A stretch of DNA of 46,660 nucleotides from NCBI GenBank assembly GCA_030917395.1, contig JAUPUU010000501.1:1-46660 (forward strand). The letters are read 5' to 3'. Of the stretch, positions 18,728 to 28,256 are shown one piece after another. The DNA is from Cyanobacteriota bacterium erpe_2018_sw_21hr_WHONDRS-SW48-000092_B_bin.40 (lineage in GTDB: Bacteria; Cyanobacteriota; Vampirovibrionia; Obscuribacterales; Obscuribacteraceae). The notes under the pieces were generated by a model, which did not search any database, was not told where the DNA came from, and was given only the letters and a program-made list of their open reading frames with translations. Within the stretch, counting starts at the first letter, position 1. Every line of letters begins with the position of its first letter. The position numbers and the translations under genes are program-made.

Positions 18728-18898
18728 TTAGGTATCAGTATTATCAGCGGAGCTACCACTGGAATCTGAGTCACTCTTTTTCTCTTGCTGCTCGGCCTCG
18801 GTTTTGCCAAAGTCGCCAAGAATCGTTTTGGCTGGGCAGAATTTTACTAATGGGCAACCGGTGCAGTGCACCATCAATGCAATGGGACAAAGTGTCAT
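18728..18898 (-). CDS. 56-residue Cys-rich protein
   Basis: The start at 18898 has a textbook AGGAG 7 bases upstream; a longer frame begins 16 codons earlier without a site. The N-terminal half contains C4, C12, C15 and C21 (C-x7-C-x2-C-x5-C) in a hydrophobic setting (CPIALMVHCTGCPLVKFCPAK), then ILGDFG and an acidic, Ser-rich tail. Four Cys in 18 residues suggest a metal or Fe-S site. There is no signal peptide. I do not recognise a named family. It is a real gene on the strength of its ribosome binding site and composition, lying 19 bases from the convergent cytochrome c gene. Confidence 0.75.
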   Translation of the reverse strand: MTLCPIALMVHCTGCPLVKFCPAKTILGDFGKTEAEQQEKKSDSDSSGSSADNTDT

Positions 18899-19122
18899 AG
18901 TTCGCTCCTTGTGTTTTCCATAAACGATGCAGTTGAATTTATTCAATGCAGTTTTTGCTGGAATTTTGCAATGGTTTCCCTATGGCTCAAGATACTATGG
19001 TTGCAGGGTCCTGCTCAGAGCTAATGTGCTGCTAACTTCCGCCAGCACAGCAAAAGCTGAATTGCGCCGGGTAAAGGAATTCGATTTATCAGACCGAGTT
19101 GCTTAACGAGCTATGTGGGTTG

Positions 19123-20136
19123 CTATCGTCCTTCTTTGACAATCTTTTGCCAAACTTTGTCTATGGCTTGGCGCAGTTCCGGGGTGACTTGGGTCCGTTG
19201 CCAATCTAAGTATTCTTTGGCTGAGCTGCCCATTATCAAAATGTCTTGCTCTGCCATCTTTCTTACGATTGGATCTGGATCTAGTAATTTCGTTGATTGA
19301 CAGATGGGACGCATGCCTTGTTGCAGATTTTCCTCAACTATGACACTCGACAAGGCTCCTTGAGTATCAAAGGTCATACTGACACCGAGTGTGCCAAAGT
19401 TGCCACCCTGGGGAATGACGCCTAGCTTGCCGCCGGCACGAATTGAGCCTGCTGACTTATTGGCATAAAGAGATTTTGCTTCGCTTTCGAACGTGAACAT
19501 GCCATCTTGAGAAAGCTCTTTAAAAAGAACAAGAGCGGCTTTTACTGCCTGTATCGCTTTTTCATCTGACGCTGTGTGGGGAAGTTTAGCTATTAAGAAC
19601 TGCTTGCATAATTCTTTGTTGCTGTCGGTGACTAAATTGAGAGCTTTAGACTCTTTGCTAATCACGAAGATATTGTTGTTTCCTAATGGTTGCGGCGGTT
19701 CAATTGCCAGTGGCCATTGCGGAAATCTAAGAACGTAGAATACGGAAGTGGGAAACAAACTATTTAGTGCATCACTCTCGATATAGCTGACGGTACCGCG
19801 GCTAAGGATGGGACGCCCTTTGGCAAACTTGAGTGTGCTTAGATACTTCTGTATTTGTACTCTTGGATCGACTGCAAATTTCAGTTGAGCTAAGCGTTCT
19901 TTTTCTGCCTGCGAAGGTTTAGCTGGAGGTAGCTCGTCTTTTATCTCGGCTTGTCTCCCTTTTGAGGCTTTCTCTGGATAGGCAATGCCAGTGCTGGTTG
20001 CGGCTACCCCTGCCTCTGGGGAAGTGGCACTCTCTGAAGGCATAGTTTGAGGTTGGGCTCGGGTGCCAAGCGGGATTGCCGCAGAGCTCAAAGTTGTTAG
20101 TGCTGCTCCGATAGTGAAAAGGCGAACAAATTTCAT
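19123..20136 (-). CDS. Exported protein of unknown function downstream of the serpins
   Basis: The 337-residue protein starts at an ATG with GGAAATTCT immediately upstream. A signal peptide ends near GTRAQP. A low-complexity Pro/Glu/Ala/Lys stretch (about residues 30-80) leads into a globular domain with no motif I know; it contains VLRFPQWPLAIEPPQPLG and GGKLGVIPQGGNFG. The C-terminal 70 residues are helical. It starts 18 bases after serpin A on the same strand, so it is probably cotranscribed with the two serpins. Function unknown. Confidence 0.75.
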   Translation of the reverse strand: MKFVRLFTIGAALTTLSSAAIPLGTRAQPQTMPSESATSPEAGVAATSTGIAYPEKASKGRQAEIKDELPPAKPSQAEKERLAQLKFAVDPRVQIQKYLSTLKFAKGRPILSRGTVSYIESDALNSLFPTSVFYVLRFPQWPLAIEPPQPLGNNNIFVISKESKALNLVTDSNKELCKQFLIAKLPHTASDEKAIQAVKAALVLFKELSQDGMFTFESEAKSLYANKSAGSIRAGGKLGVIPQGGNFGTLGVSMTFDTQGALSSVIVEENLQQGMRPICQSTKLLDPDPIVRKMAEQDILIMGSSAKEYLDWQRTQVTPELRQAIDKVWQKIVKEGR

Positions 20137-20154
20137 AGAATTTCCTTTTGCATT

Positions 20155-21381
20155 CTAGTCAGCGGCTGGTGGGTCAACTATGGCGCCAACAAATAGAATG
20201 GCATTGGTTTTTTCATCGCGAATGGCAACAACAAACGGGCGATCGCAAATCATTTCGAACGGCGGTTTCGGGTTCATCGGCGCGCTTGTCACGCTCATTT
20301 CTATGGCTGTGGCCGCGGCAGCCTCGGTGCCTTTCTCGTTTACCTCTAGATAAGTCTTGTGCAGAACACGAGAAATCATAGCGTTCTGTTCGATCATCTT
20401 CTTAAAGTCAGCACAGTTGTCTTCGAAAGCGCATGGCATACCAGCAGCTTTGAGTACTTCGCTCAGCTCGGTTTTGTATTCAACTTTGAAACGAGGTAAA
20501 CCAAGGTGACCTTCTTCTTTTCTGAATTGCTCTCTCCATTCGCTCCAGCTCTCGCTAGTAAGGCTGTTGATAAAAGCCGTTATGTTTGACTTCTTGTCAG
20601 GGAGGAAGATGCACATCTGCAGCCGCTTATCTTTGTAAGGAAGCATAACTGCCTGGAAATTGTTACCGGCAAAATATGACATTTTTGCTGAGCGGTTCAT
20701 CATCTCAACAGTTTTTTTACTGCCATTGCTGAGCTTGAAGTCGACTGGTTGGGTTTCATCTTTTTTAAACTCATCTAGCCATACGCCTTTGAAATAGACA
20801 GCATTGACTAGATATAGAATGGCATCTGGCGCTACTTTATCGAGTATGCTCGGAATTTTGCTCTTGGTATTGTCTTTCACCCAGTTGTTGATTTTATTGA
20901 CTGTAGATAGGTCTGCAAAATCTAGTGTTTCAAGTTTTGCGCCATAGTACTTTTGATTGCTGTCCATGAAAGCTTTGACAAACTCAAAGTTTTTATTGGC
21001 GAACATGGCATTGGCAACTGTTAATTCGCTGCTTGGGTTAACCTGCATCAGGCTCTTGTAAAGACTTAAATTTTGCTGATTGACAGCTTCATCGCTGAGG
21101 CCCGTGTAGTCTAATACGTTTTGCATTTCAGTCTTGGTTTTGCTGCCAGCCCCGTTGTATGCCATCGAAAGAGCCGTGCTGACACTGTATGGTGATACAA
21201 CGATGTTGCTATCAGGCTTCTTTGCTGCCAGCTTGAAGAAGTTAGTGGCAAATTTTTCGGATACTTTGATATTCATTGGTTCTTCATTACTTTCTGAATG
21301 ATCGCTTGACGCGCAAGCCACGACGAACATAGACATCAATGAAAGTGCTGCAGCTGTGCTGCCATACAAGATAGAGCGCAA
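20155..21381 (-). CDS. Serpin A, probable lipoprotein
   Basis: This is a full-length serpin of 408 residues. The TTG start has GCGAGG 7 bases upstream, matching the start context of the paralogue. The N-terminal segment ends in FVVACASS, which fits a lipobox, so membrane attachment is likely. The serpin fold is clear: NIVVSPYSVSTALSMAYNGA, LYLVNAVYFKG and the C-terminal CDRPFVVAIRDEKTNAILFVG. The hinge GTEAAAATA is the small-residue type of inhibitory serpins. By alignment to alpha-1-antitrypsin spacing, P1-P1' falls at Thr-Ser in the loop IEMSVTSAP. It should trap a serine or cysteine protease outside the cell membrane. Confidence 0.95.
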   Translation of the reverse strand: MRSILYGSTAAALSLMSMFVVACASSDHSESNEEPMNIKVSEKFATNFFKLAAKKPDSNIVVSPYSVSTALSMAYNGAGSKTKTEMQNVLDYTGLSDEAVNQQNLSLYKSLMQVNPSSELTVANAMFANKNFEFVKAFMDSNQKYYGAKLETLDFADLSTVNKINNWVKDNTKSKIPSILDKVAPDAILYLVNAVYFKGVWLDEFKKDETQPVDFKLSNGSKKTVEMMNRSAKMSYFAGNNFQAVMLPYKDKRLQMCIFLPDKKSNITAFINSLTSESWSEWREQFRKEEGHLGLPRFKVEYKTELSEVLKAAGMPCAFEDNCADFKKMIEQNAMISRVLHKTYLEVNEKGTEAAAATAIEMSVTSAPMNPKPPFEMICDRPFVVAIRDEKTNAILFVGAIVDPPAAD

Positions 21382-21487
21382 TGTGTAGCCTCGCGAAGGG
21401 TAGAGCGGGCATTAGCATAGCAATGGCTGCAAGCAAGGTCAATCGGCGCGATTCTATGGTCGTCAGCAACCAAATTGGCGACGCATT

Positions 21488-22714
21488 TTAGTTGGCAGCC
21501 AAAGGATCAACAATTACTCCCAAAAACAAAATGGTGTCGGTCTGTTGATCGCGAATGGCAATGACAAAGGGCCGATCGCAAATCATATTGAATGGTGTCG
21601 TTGGGTGCACAAATAGCCCCCGAGGCATAACTTCAACTGCCGTTGCCGCTGCTGCCTCGGTGCCTCTTTCGTTAACTTCCAAAAAGGTCTTGTGAAGTAC
21701 TCGTGAAATAAATACATCTTGATCAATCATATTTTTGAAATCGGCGCAGTCATCACTAAATGCACAGGGCATGCCAGCTTCGGATAGTACTTTGCCCAGT
21801 TCAGTTTTATACTCTATTCTAAAGCGCGGTAGAGCTAGTTTTCCTTTGGTCTCGCTAAAGTTGTTTATCCACTCTTGCCAGTTCTGGTCATTGAACCTGG
21901 CAATCAGAGCGCCAACATTTGACTGTGGGGAAGGAAGGAAGATGCACATTTGCAGACGATTGTCTTTATATGGAAGCATCACGGCTTGAAAATTTTCGCC
22001 TTGCAAGTACAACATTTTTGCAGAGCGATTCATCATCTGTACTGACTTTTTTGAGCCATTTTGCAAATTGAAATCGGCTGAATGTGTCTCACTCTTATTG
22101 AATTCATTGAGCCAAGTGCCTTTGAAGTAAATGGCATTGACTAAATATAAAATGACATCTTTGGGTGCCTTATCGAGAATTGTCGGTATCTTGCCTTTTG
22201 TGTTTTCTTTGACCCAGTTATTTATTTTGATGAGAGCCGAAGGATTGGTAAAATCTAGGGCTTCAAGTTGAGCGCCATAGAATTTTTTGTTGGTATTGAC
22301 AAAGTTAGGGTTGAAGACTGCGTTTTGTTTAGCAAAGAGGGCATTGGCAATGGCTAATTCGCTTTGCGGATTTACTTGCATCAGGCTTTTGCTTAGGTCG
22401 GCATTTTGCTTGTTGATAGCAGCATCGCTCAGGCCATCGTAGCTAAGCACTCGCTGCATCTCAGCTTTGGTTCTACCGCGTGCACCGTTGTAGGTCATCG
22501 ACAGGGCTGTGCTGACGCTGTATGGAGATATGACAATATTGCTATCGCTTTTTTTTGCTGCAAGTCTGAACAATTTAAGGGCAAAATTCTCTGAAACTTC
22601 CGATGACACGGCCTTACCTTTGCTTTCGGGTTGACTAGGGGCCGCCGAAGCGATGGCCACCGCAGACATCAAAGAAAGAGCTGCAGCTATGCTGCCGTAG
22701 ATGATAGAACGCAC
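21488..22714 (-). CDS. Serpin B, secreted, Arg at predicted P1
   Basis: This 408-residue serpin starts from the GTG at 22714, chosen because it has the same GCGAGG site as serpin A; the longer frame adds 20 residues. The signal peptide ends AIASAAPS, with no lipobox Cys. It is very similar to serpin A along the whole length (NIVISPYSVSTALSMTYNGA, CDRPFVIAIRDQQTDTILFLG). The inhibitory hinge GTEAAAATA is kept, but the loop differs: by standard spacing P2-P1-P1' is Pro-Arg-Gly, predicting a trypsin-like or gingipain-like target. It lies 106 bases before serpin A on the same strand, and the pair is a tandem duplication. Confidence 0.95.
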   Translation of the reverse strand: MRSIIYGSIAAALSLMSAVAIASAAPSQPESKGKAVSSEVSENFALKLFRLAAKKSDSNIVISPYSVSTALSMTYNGARGRTKAEMQRVLSYDGLSDAAINKQNADLSKSLMQVNPQSELAIANALFAKQNAVFNPNFVNTNKKFYGAQLEALDFTNPSALIKINNWVKENTKGKIPTILDKAPKDVILYLVNAIYFKGTWLNEFNKSETHSADFNLQNGSKKSVQMMNRSAKMLYLQGENFQAVMLPYKDNRLQMCIFLPSPQSNVGALIARFNDQNWQEWINNFSETKGKLALPRFRIEYKTELGKVLSEAGMPCAFSDDCADFKNMIDQDVFISRVLHKTFLEVNERGTEAAAATAVEVMPRGLFVHPTTPFNMICDRPFVIAIRDQQTDTILFLGVIVDPLAAN

Positions 22715-22856
22715 TGGAGTGCCTCGCCAAGAGTTAAGCGCGGTTAGCATAACAAGGGCGCTCTTGGCGGTCAACTGTTGCTTTCTTGTTGGACTATCTT
22801 GTTAGGCTTTCTTGTTAGAGTCCCGGGCTTGATCGAAATCTATACCGAGCGGACCT

Positions 22857-23981
22857 TTAGCGCTCTTTCTCTGCCTTTAGAGCCAACTTGCGATCTTTGG
22901 CCGCCAATTCTGGTTTGCCTAATTTATCGTAGGCGTTAGCTCTGGCTCTATAAGATTCTGCTGTGGGATCAATTTCGTGCTTTATGGCCAGGTTATAGTC
23001 GTCTAGGGCTTTTTGATACTGACCAAGGGCAAACTGACAATCGCCTCTCTTTTGGTAGGCATCTTCAGAATCATCGTCTAGTTCAATTATCTTTGAGTAG
23101 TCCGCCATGGCGTTGGCATAATCACGAATAGAAAAATAGAGGTTGGCGCGATCAAAGAGAGTTTGATCTAAGTTCCAGTCTATATGACCGCCTTTGCTGG
23201 GGGGAATTTCAATTATCTTGGAAAAGTCAGCAATTGATTTCTCCGCTTGCGATGTATCTCTGTATAGTCGGGCCCGGCGAAGATAGTCTTTTCTTGAAAG
23301 CGGATTTTTCTTCAAGACAATGCTAAGTCCTTCTATGTGAATTTGCTGCATTGTCAGTTGCTTGTTGAAAGGATCGCTTTTGAACTTTGCCCTCAGGGCT
23401 GGTTGCTTCTCTTTAGCGATACCATATTCGGTGAACAGTCTATCGGCTGTTTGATCAAGTTGTCTCTCTGCTAGTTTGGCGCGATTGTGATCTATTCTTG
23501 CCAGGTCGACTTTGCCCATGGCTTCGTAGGCCTTGGCTCGCGATTGATATGTTGCAGGGAGATTGGGAAATCCAGAGATGTAAGTGGAGTAGTTATCTAC
23601 CGCCTTATTGTACTGATGTAATTTCATGTAAGTATCGCCCAGGGTCAAATAAGGCACAATGTATTTGGCGTCGAGGCGCAGAGCCTGCTCGCATTCACTC
23701 AAGGCTTCCTGATAATGACCAAGCTCCATCAAAGCAATGCCTTGTTCATGGTGCCCTTCAGGAAGGCGTGGATTGTGAGCTATGGCCTTTAGAAAATACT
23801 TGCTTGCTTCTTGCCATTTATTTGCTCGGCCAAGGCTGCGGCCTTGGTCTATTTCTTTCATGGCAGCAGCAGGGTCAAGAGTTGCTGGCGTGCATAGCGC
23901 TGGATTGGCATAGCCCGCAGATAGCAGGCAAGCGACGGCGCTGGATAAAACGAGCGAGGCGAGTGTAGAGGCGAATCTCAT
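22857..23981 (-). CDS. Exported TPR protein
   Basis: The 374-residue protein begins with a signal peptide (SLVLSSAVACLLSAGYA). It is built of tetratricopeptide repeats in two blocks: residues 40-180 (for example YQEALSECEQALRLDAKYIV and YNKAVDNYSTYISGFPNLPA) and residues 240-365 (YANAMADYSKIIELDDDSED, YQKALDDYNLAIKHEIDPTA). The two blocks are joined by a helical stretch. The start codon overlaps the stop of the 1217-residue gene by four bases (ATGA), so the two are translationally coupled. It is a scaffold protein outside the cytoplasmic membrane, partner unknown but most simply the coupled protein. Confidence 0.88.
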   Translation of the reverse strand: MRFASTLASLVLSSAVACLLSAGYANPALCTPATLDPAAAMKEIDQGRSLGRANKWQEASKYFLKAIAHNPRLPEGHHEQGIALMELGHYQEALSECEQALRLDAKYIVPYLTLGDTYMKLHQYNKAVDNYSTYISGFPNLPATYQSRAKAYEAMGKVDLARIDHNRAKLAERQLDQTADRLFTEYGIAKEKQPALRAKFKSDPFNKQLTMQQIHIEGLSIVLKKNPLSRKDYLRRARLYRDTSQAEKSIADFSKIIEIPPSKGGHIDWNLDQTLFDRANLYFSIRDYANAMADYSKIIELDDDSEDAYQKRGDCQFALGQYQKALDDYNLAIKHEIDPTAESYRARANAYDKLGKPELAAKDRKLALKAEKER

Positions 23982-26900
23982 CTGTTCCGAGCCTCGTCCC
24001 TCTTTATTGCTTCGGTCCTCTCTTTGAGAGCGACCTCATCCATTTTATCCACTTCATCTTGCTTGCCTACTTCTTTGAGCAACTTGCGGAATATAGTATC
24101 TGTTTCGTTATCCCAACTACCATGCTTTTCAAGGATAGGTTTGGCTTCACGAAAAAGAGTTTCTGCTTTGGCCAGGTCGACCCATTGAGTTAGTCCTCTT
24201 GCTAGAAGAGCGGTACCTGAGGCAGTGCGGAAGTCACCAGCAGGGAATTGTTTGCGTTCAGCAGCCAAAAGTCTTTTTGCTGCTATTATGCCGAGGTCTG
24301 TATCTCTCCTTTTAAAGCAATCTAAGAGCGTTGCATTGATAATGCTAATTGCTTCGAAGCTCGATTCAATAGGAGTCGGCCCTCCCCAGCTGCAGATGCT
24401 GGACTTGGGATCTGGCGCTACGAAGCGGCCCTGATTTAGGTCTGTGGCGAGTAGCTCATCGAGTATCTCTACTGCTTCTTTTCTAAATTGCTCATTGACA
24501 CAAAAGTCGAAGTAATGAGCCATCTGTACTTGAGCGGCAATACTTGATGGACCTTGTACATCTTGTACACGCTTTATTGCTTCTTTAAATATTGTCGCAC
24601 CCTGGTCTCTGGCGCAATTTACAGCTAGAAATGTACTGATACCACTATTGCCAATTATCTGTTCGCGACCAGTTGCTCTGGGGTCATTCTTTGTATAGGC
24701 TTCAATGGAGCGTCTTGCGTGTACGAGCGCATCTTCAGGTTTTTCGGCTTGTGCCTCAGCCATTGCTAGCGCCATCCAGTAGTCACCACGATCGGGCAGT
24801 CTGTTCTTTTCTGCGAGGTTGGCGGCTTGAAGGTCACTTTCTAGTTCATCAGCTGTTGGTTTCAGTAGGTATACGATGCGGAGCCTGTCGTCACCGCTTT
24901 CGCTGCTAAGCATTTCTTTCTTTCTCGCCGGTGAAAGTGCTTCCCGGCGAGCCTCTCGGCGCAGATAGGTCGTATATCTAATTACTTCTGGTTTTTTCGG
25001 ATTGCTATCACTCATCAGCGTCAGTGCTTTTTCTCTTAAGCTAAAGCTGCTGCTGTCTTGGTAGCCGCTTCTGTCTGCCAAGCCAAGGTAGTAAGTTGCT
25101 AGGGTGTCGTTGTCTAGGTCTTTTGATTGTTCTGCGCATGCTATTGCTTTTTGTAAAAAAAACAGTGCCGCTGCTTTTGTATCCTCAGTGCTAAAGCTTT
25201 GCCCTGCTAGACGGTAGTATTTGGCTGCTTCTCTATAGTTTCCTGCTTTTTCCGCTATCTCAGCTGCTCTCCCATAATTTGATGCGAGCAGGGCTGAGCT
25301 AAGTGTTGAATTACTTAGTCCTATGAGTTTGCTGGCTTCAGAGTTGACACCTTTTTTGAATAAAAGGGCCGCCAGTTTCATTTTCAATTGATCGACCGAG
25401 CAATACTGATCGACCAATTTGCTGGCAAGAATTTTTCTTAGGAGGTCAATTGACCTGTCCGTTTGACCGGTTTGATTGAAAATTTCAGCAGTTTTTATCA
25501 ATGATCCAATGATGGTCTGATTTGCTTCTGGTTGCTGTTCTTGGGCTAGTTTTATATATTTGTCAGCGTTGCCATAGTCACCTTCTTTTGCAAAAAGCAT
25601 CGCTAGATTGATACGCAGCAAGAAACGTTCGTCGAGCTGCTTATCTATGTATCGCAATGCTTCTTCGTCAGTAATTATGGCGGGTTCGATCTCTAAGGCA
25701 CGATCGAAGAATAGTTTGGCGCGTTTGTATTCATCTGCAAAAGAATAGTTCATGGCCAATAGGCGCAGTCGCTTGCATTTTTCGAACTTGAAGCTGATTC
25801 TCTTCGTTTCAGCACTCTTGCCAACGGTTTTGATTTCTAAATAATTGTCCTCAAAAGATTGCCATGCTTTATTTGAGATTCTTTTGTCGATGTGCTGACT
25901 GCATATCAAATTGACTAGATGCTCAGCTTCGATCATTGAAGCTGTTGTTTTTAACAAGCCGGGGTCTAAGTTCTTGTCTTGTATTATGTTGGCGAGTTCT
26001 TTTAGAACGTGTTCAGAGTCGCTTGTCCATCCTTTGTCGGCCAATGCTCTGGCGATACGCATATTGGTGCAAAAAAGATTTTGCCGGCTGGGCTTGTCTT
26101 CGTCGCTTGCCTCATTCTTGTATGCTTTTAGGAGCTGCTGCGCCAAGTTGATAGCACTTTTTTTGTCACCATTTTTGATGGCTTCAAAGCAGGCTTTGGC
26201 GGTAGGGAATTGCAATGAAATCTCAGCATAATTTTCGTCAGCTTTGCCCTTGGGGCACGATTCGTACCACGGTTGGCAGGTGAGAGGGGGAAGTGGTGGT
26301 ATTGTTTTTGACTGCTTAATAGCCGCTTCTGCTGTTGCTATATCGGAAGGTTTGGGAAAGTAGAGCGGAAGTTGTTCAAGTAAAGCCAGTTGGTCAGCTG
26401 GTAGATTGGATTTTTTATGGGAATCTAAGATGTCTAGAGCTTCTCTTGCTTGGAGAAAATTGCCTATTTTCGATTCTACTTGGGCTTTTAGGTAGAGGCC
26501 CTCTGCCAGCTTTTGGAAAGATATGAAAGACAGGTCAGGGCCTCGGTAATCGGGTCGACGTTTTGCTTGAGCCGAATAAATTGCAAGGGCTCTCACAGGT
26601 GTTTTGTCTCGACCTTCTATGAGCTGGCCGAACCAAAGGAGATTTTCGTCACTTGGAAATTGTTGGTCTGCGTATTTTCGATAGATTTTTTCAATAAGTT
26701 TTGATTGAGTCGCTCGTGATTCTTCCGTGTCTATCATTGCTAGGCACTCAAGAATTTTGCAGAGGTTAATATGCTCTGCTGCTGCTTGGTACTCTGGTGA
26801 TGCTAACTTTTGGCAGATTAGAGTTGCTTCTTTTAGCTTTCCTAGGGCCACCAAGTTTTTGATGGTATTGGCTAAGTTGAACTGTAAGGTTCTTAATTTA

Positions 26901-27631
26901 CCGCTATTTTCTGTTAATGCAGTTAGAGCCTGTTGAAGATAGCAATCAGCTGCTGCATAATCTCCTATTGCTTGGGAAGCAGCGAGTGCTTGAAAAATTG
27001 TACTGAGAGTGTTGGTTTCGCTCTCCTGTGTTTCACTACATCTTTTTGTCGAGTCATTGCAATAGCTTTTGGCCAGCAGATCATTGTTGGTTTTGTCTTG
27101 TTCTAAGATATGAGGGTGAATTTCTTCTGTGTTAAAACGTTCTATTGCACCGTAAAATTCTTCCGGCGAAAACATGCCATTGGTTTTTTGATGGGTTGGA
27201 ATTATCAGGTCGATGTCTTCGGTTTTGCCGTCTTCGTGCAGTACAGCGATCCGAAGAGTCGAACCCGGTGGGCCTTGCAAAAGCCGCTTTACTTCTTGCG
27301 GCGCTTTGTCTCGTAGATTAACTCCGCCAATGCTGAGTAGATAGGGCTGACCGCGTTGCTGGCTATAGGGCAGGTCGAAGCTGACAATATAGCCGAGATT
27401 GCTTACTGCCCTTACGAATATGGGCGGTTTCTTGAGCCGAATTGCTTTTGGCTTGATATCGGTTTGACTTCGAGCTGCTTCTCGTCTTTGCGAAATTTTA
27501 GATGGGCTGGTCTTTGCTGCTAAAGTATTTTTTGTCGCAGCCGGTTTAGCGCTTGCAATTGGCAGCGTGCAGCTAATAGCTAATGAAGCCACAATTAGTC
27601 GCACTGATTTTGCTGGCTTTCGGTGAATCAT
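23978..27631 (-). CDS. Large exported PDZ and TPR-like repeat protein
   Basis: The 1217-residue protein starts at an ATG with a signal peptide (LIVASLAISCTLPIASA). After a basic Ser/Lys stretch, residues 70-145 are a PDZ domain (YLLSIGGVNLRDKAPQEVKR, then LLQGPPGSTLRIAVLHEDGK), a module that binds protein C-termini or internal strands. The remaining thousand residues are almost all helical TPR/Sel1-like repeats with terms such as AAKYYRLAGQSF, YKRAKLFFDRALEIEPAI and GNADKYIKLAQEQQP. No catalytic domain is visible. It heads the minus-strand run that continues with the TPR protein (4-base overlap) and, after 142 bases, the serpins. Confidence 0.85.
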   Translation of the reverse strand: MIHRKPAKSVRLIVASLAISCTLPIASAKPAATKNTLAAKTSPSKISQRREAARSQTDIKPKAIRLKKPPIFVRAVSNLGYIVSFDLPYSQQRGQPYLLSIGGVNLRDKAPQEVKRLLQGPPGSTLRIAVLHEDGKTEDIDLIIPTHQKTNGMFSPEEFYGAIERFNTEEIHPHILEQDKTNNDLLAKSYCNDSTKRCSETQESETNTLSTIFQALAASQAIGDYAAADCYLQQALTALTENSGKLRTLQFNLANTIKNLVALGKLKEATLICQKLASPEYQAAAEHINLCKILECLAMIDTEESRATQSKLIEKIYRKYADQQFPSDENLLWFGQLIEGRDKTPVRALAIYSAQAKRRPDYRGPDLSFISFQKLAEGLYLKAQVESKIGNFLQAREALDILDSHKKSNLPADQLALLEQLPLYFPKPSDIATAEAAIKQSKTIPPLPPLTCQPWYESCPKGKADENYAEISLQFPTAKACFEAIKNGDKKSAINLAQQLLKAYKNEASDEDKPSRQNLFCTNMRIARALADKGWTSDSEHVLKELANIIQDKNLDPGLLKTTASMIEAEHLVNLICSQHIDKRISNKAWQSFEDNYLEIKTVGKSAETKRISFKFEKCKRLRLLAMNYSFADEYKRAKLFFDRALEIEPAIITDEEALRYIDKQLDERFLLRINLAMLFAKEGDYGNADKYIKLAQEQQPEANQTIIGSLIKTAEIFNQTGQTDRSIDLLRKILASKLVDQYCSVDQLKMKLAALLFKKGVNSEASKLIGLSNSTLSSALLASNYGRAAEIAEKAGNYREAAKYYRLAGQSFSTEDTKAAALFFLQKAIACAEQSKDLDNDTLATYYLGLADRSGYQDSSSFSLREKALTLMSDSNPKKPEVIRYTTYLRREARREALSPARKKEMLSSESGDDRLRIVYLLKPTADELESDLQAANLAEKNRLPDRGDYWMALAMAEAQAEKPEDALVHARRSIEAYTKNDPRATGREQIIGNSGISTFLAVNCARDQGATIFKEAIKRVQDVQGPSSIAAQVQMAHYFDFCVNEQFRKEAVEILDELLATDLNQGRFVAPDPKSSICSWGGPTPIESSFEAISIINATLLDCFKRRDTDLGIIAAKRLLAAERKQFPAGDFRTASGTALLARGLTQWVDLAKAETLFREAKPILEKHGSWDNETDTIFRKLLKEVGKQDEVDKMDEVALKERTEAIKRDEARNR

Positions 27632-27719
27632 TGACTCATTATAGCCTTAGTTTCTAAACAGAAGAAATCGGGAATAGATACGGCGAACTGGTCTAGAGCG
27701 TTGATTCCTCGGTGAACAT

Positions 27720-28256
27720 ATGCGCATTAACTTTATCGTTGCAATATCTGCACTAGTTTGGGCCGCTGCAAGTAGTCCGGCCCTTGCCTCTCCAGCGGCT
27801 CGAAATACTTCAACAGCAGTCGATTCGCCTACCATCACCTTGTGCGGTGCTGTGCAGCCTACAAAGATAGGTCTAAGAGAGAAGAAGTGTTTTGTCGTAA
27901 TTCAGAATAAGACAAAGGCTGCCTTGAATATTTGGGCTGAAGATTGCTCTTGGGGCTGGTCCAATATTTCTTTTGAAGTTAAAGCTGGTGAGAAAATACT
28001 ATCTGTAAATCGTGACGAAGTGAACTGGAAGCGTAACTTCCCGATGCCACTAAAGCTGCTGCCTGGTGAGATTTCTGTGCGAGAGATAAATCTCGAAGAC
28101 CGTACCTGGTCTTGGAATAAGGTAGTTGATTTTTGTCGGGAGAATCCAAGGGCAAGCATTTCTGCCAAGCTTGAGATCAAGGGCGATTCTTCAACAAATG
28201 CAGAACGTGTTTGGACGGGAGCTATTCATTCTAAAAGCTCGTGCGATTTGTACTAA
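27720..28256 (+). CDS. Small exported protein, unknown
   Basis: The 178-residue protein starts at an ATG with GGTGA 5 bases before it. The signal peptide ends at ALASPAA. The mature part looks like one immunoglobulin-like beta sandwich (KCFVVIQNKTKAALNIWAED, then FEVKAGEKI, LLPGEISVREINLED), similar in outline to small exported domains that cap or bind other proteins, but with no assigned family. Three of its four Cys are in the mature protein's ends. It converges with the response regulator gene, sharing 4 bases. Confidence 0.75.
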   Translation: MRINFIVAISALVWAAASSPALASPAARNTSTAVDSPTITLCGAVQPTKIGLREKKCFVVIQNKTKAALNIWAEDCSWGWSNISFEVKAGEKILSVNRDEVNWKRNFPMPLKLLPGEISVREINLEDRTWSWNKVVDFCRENPRASISAKLEIKGDSSTNAERVWTGAIHSKSSCDLY

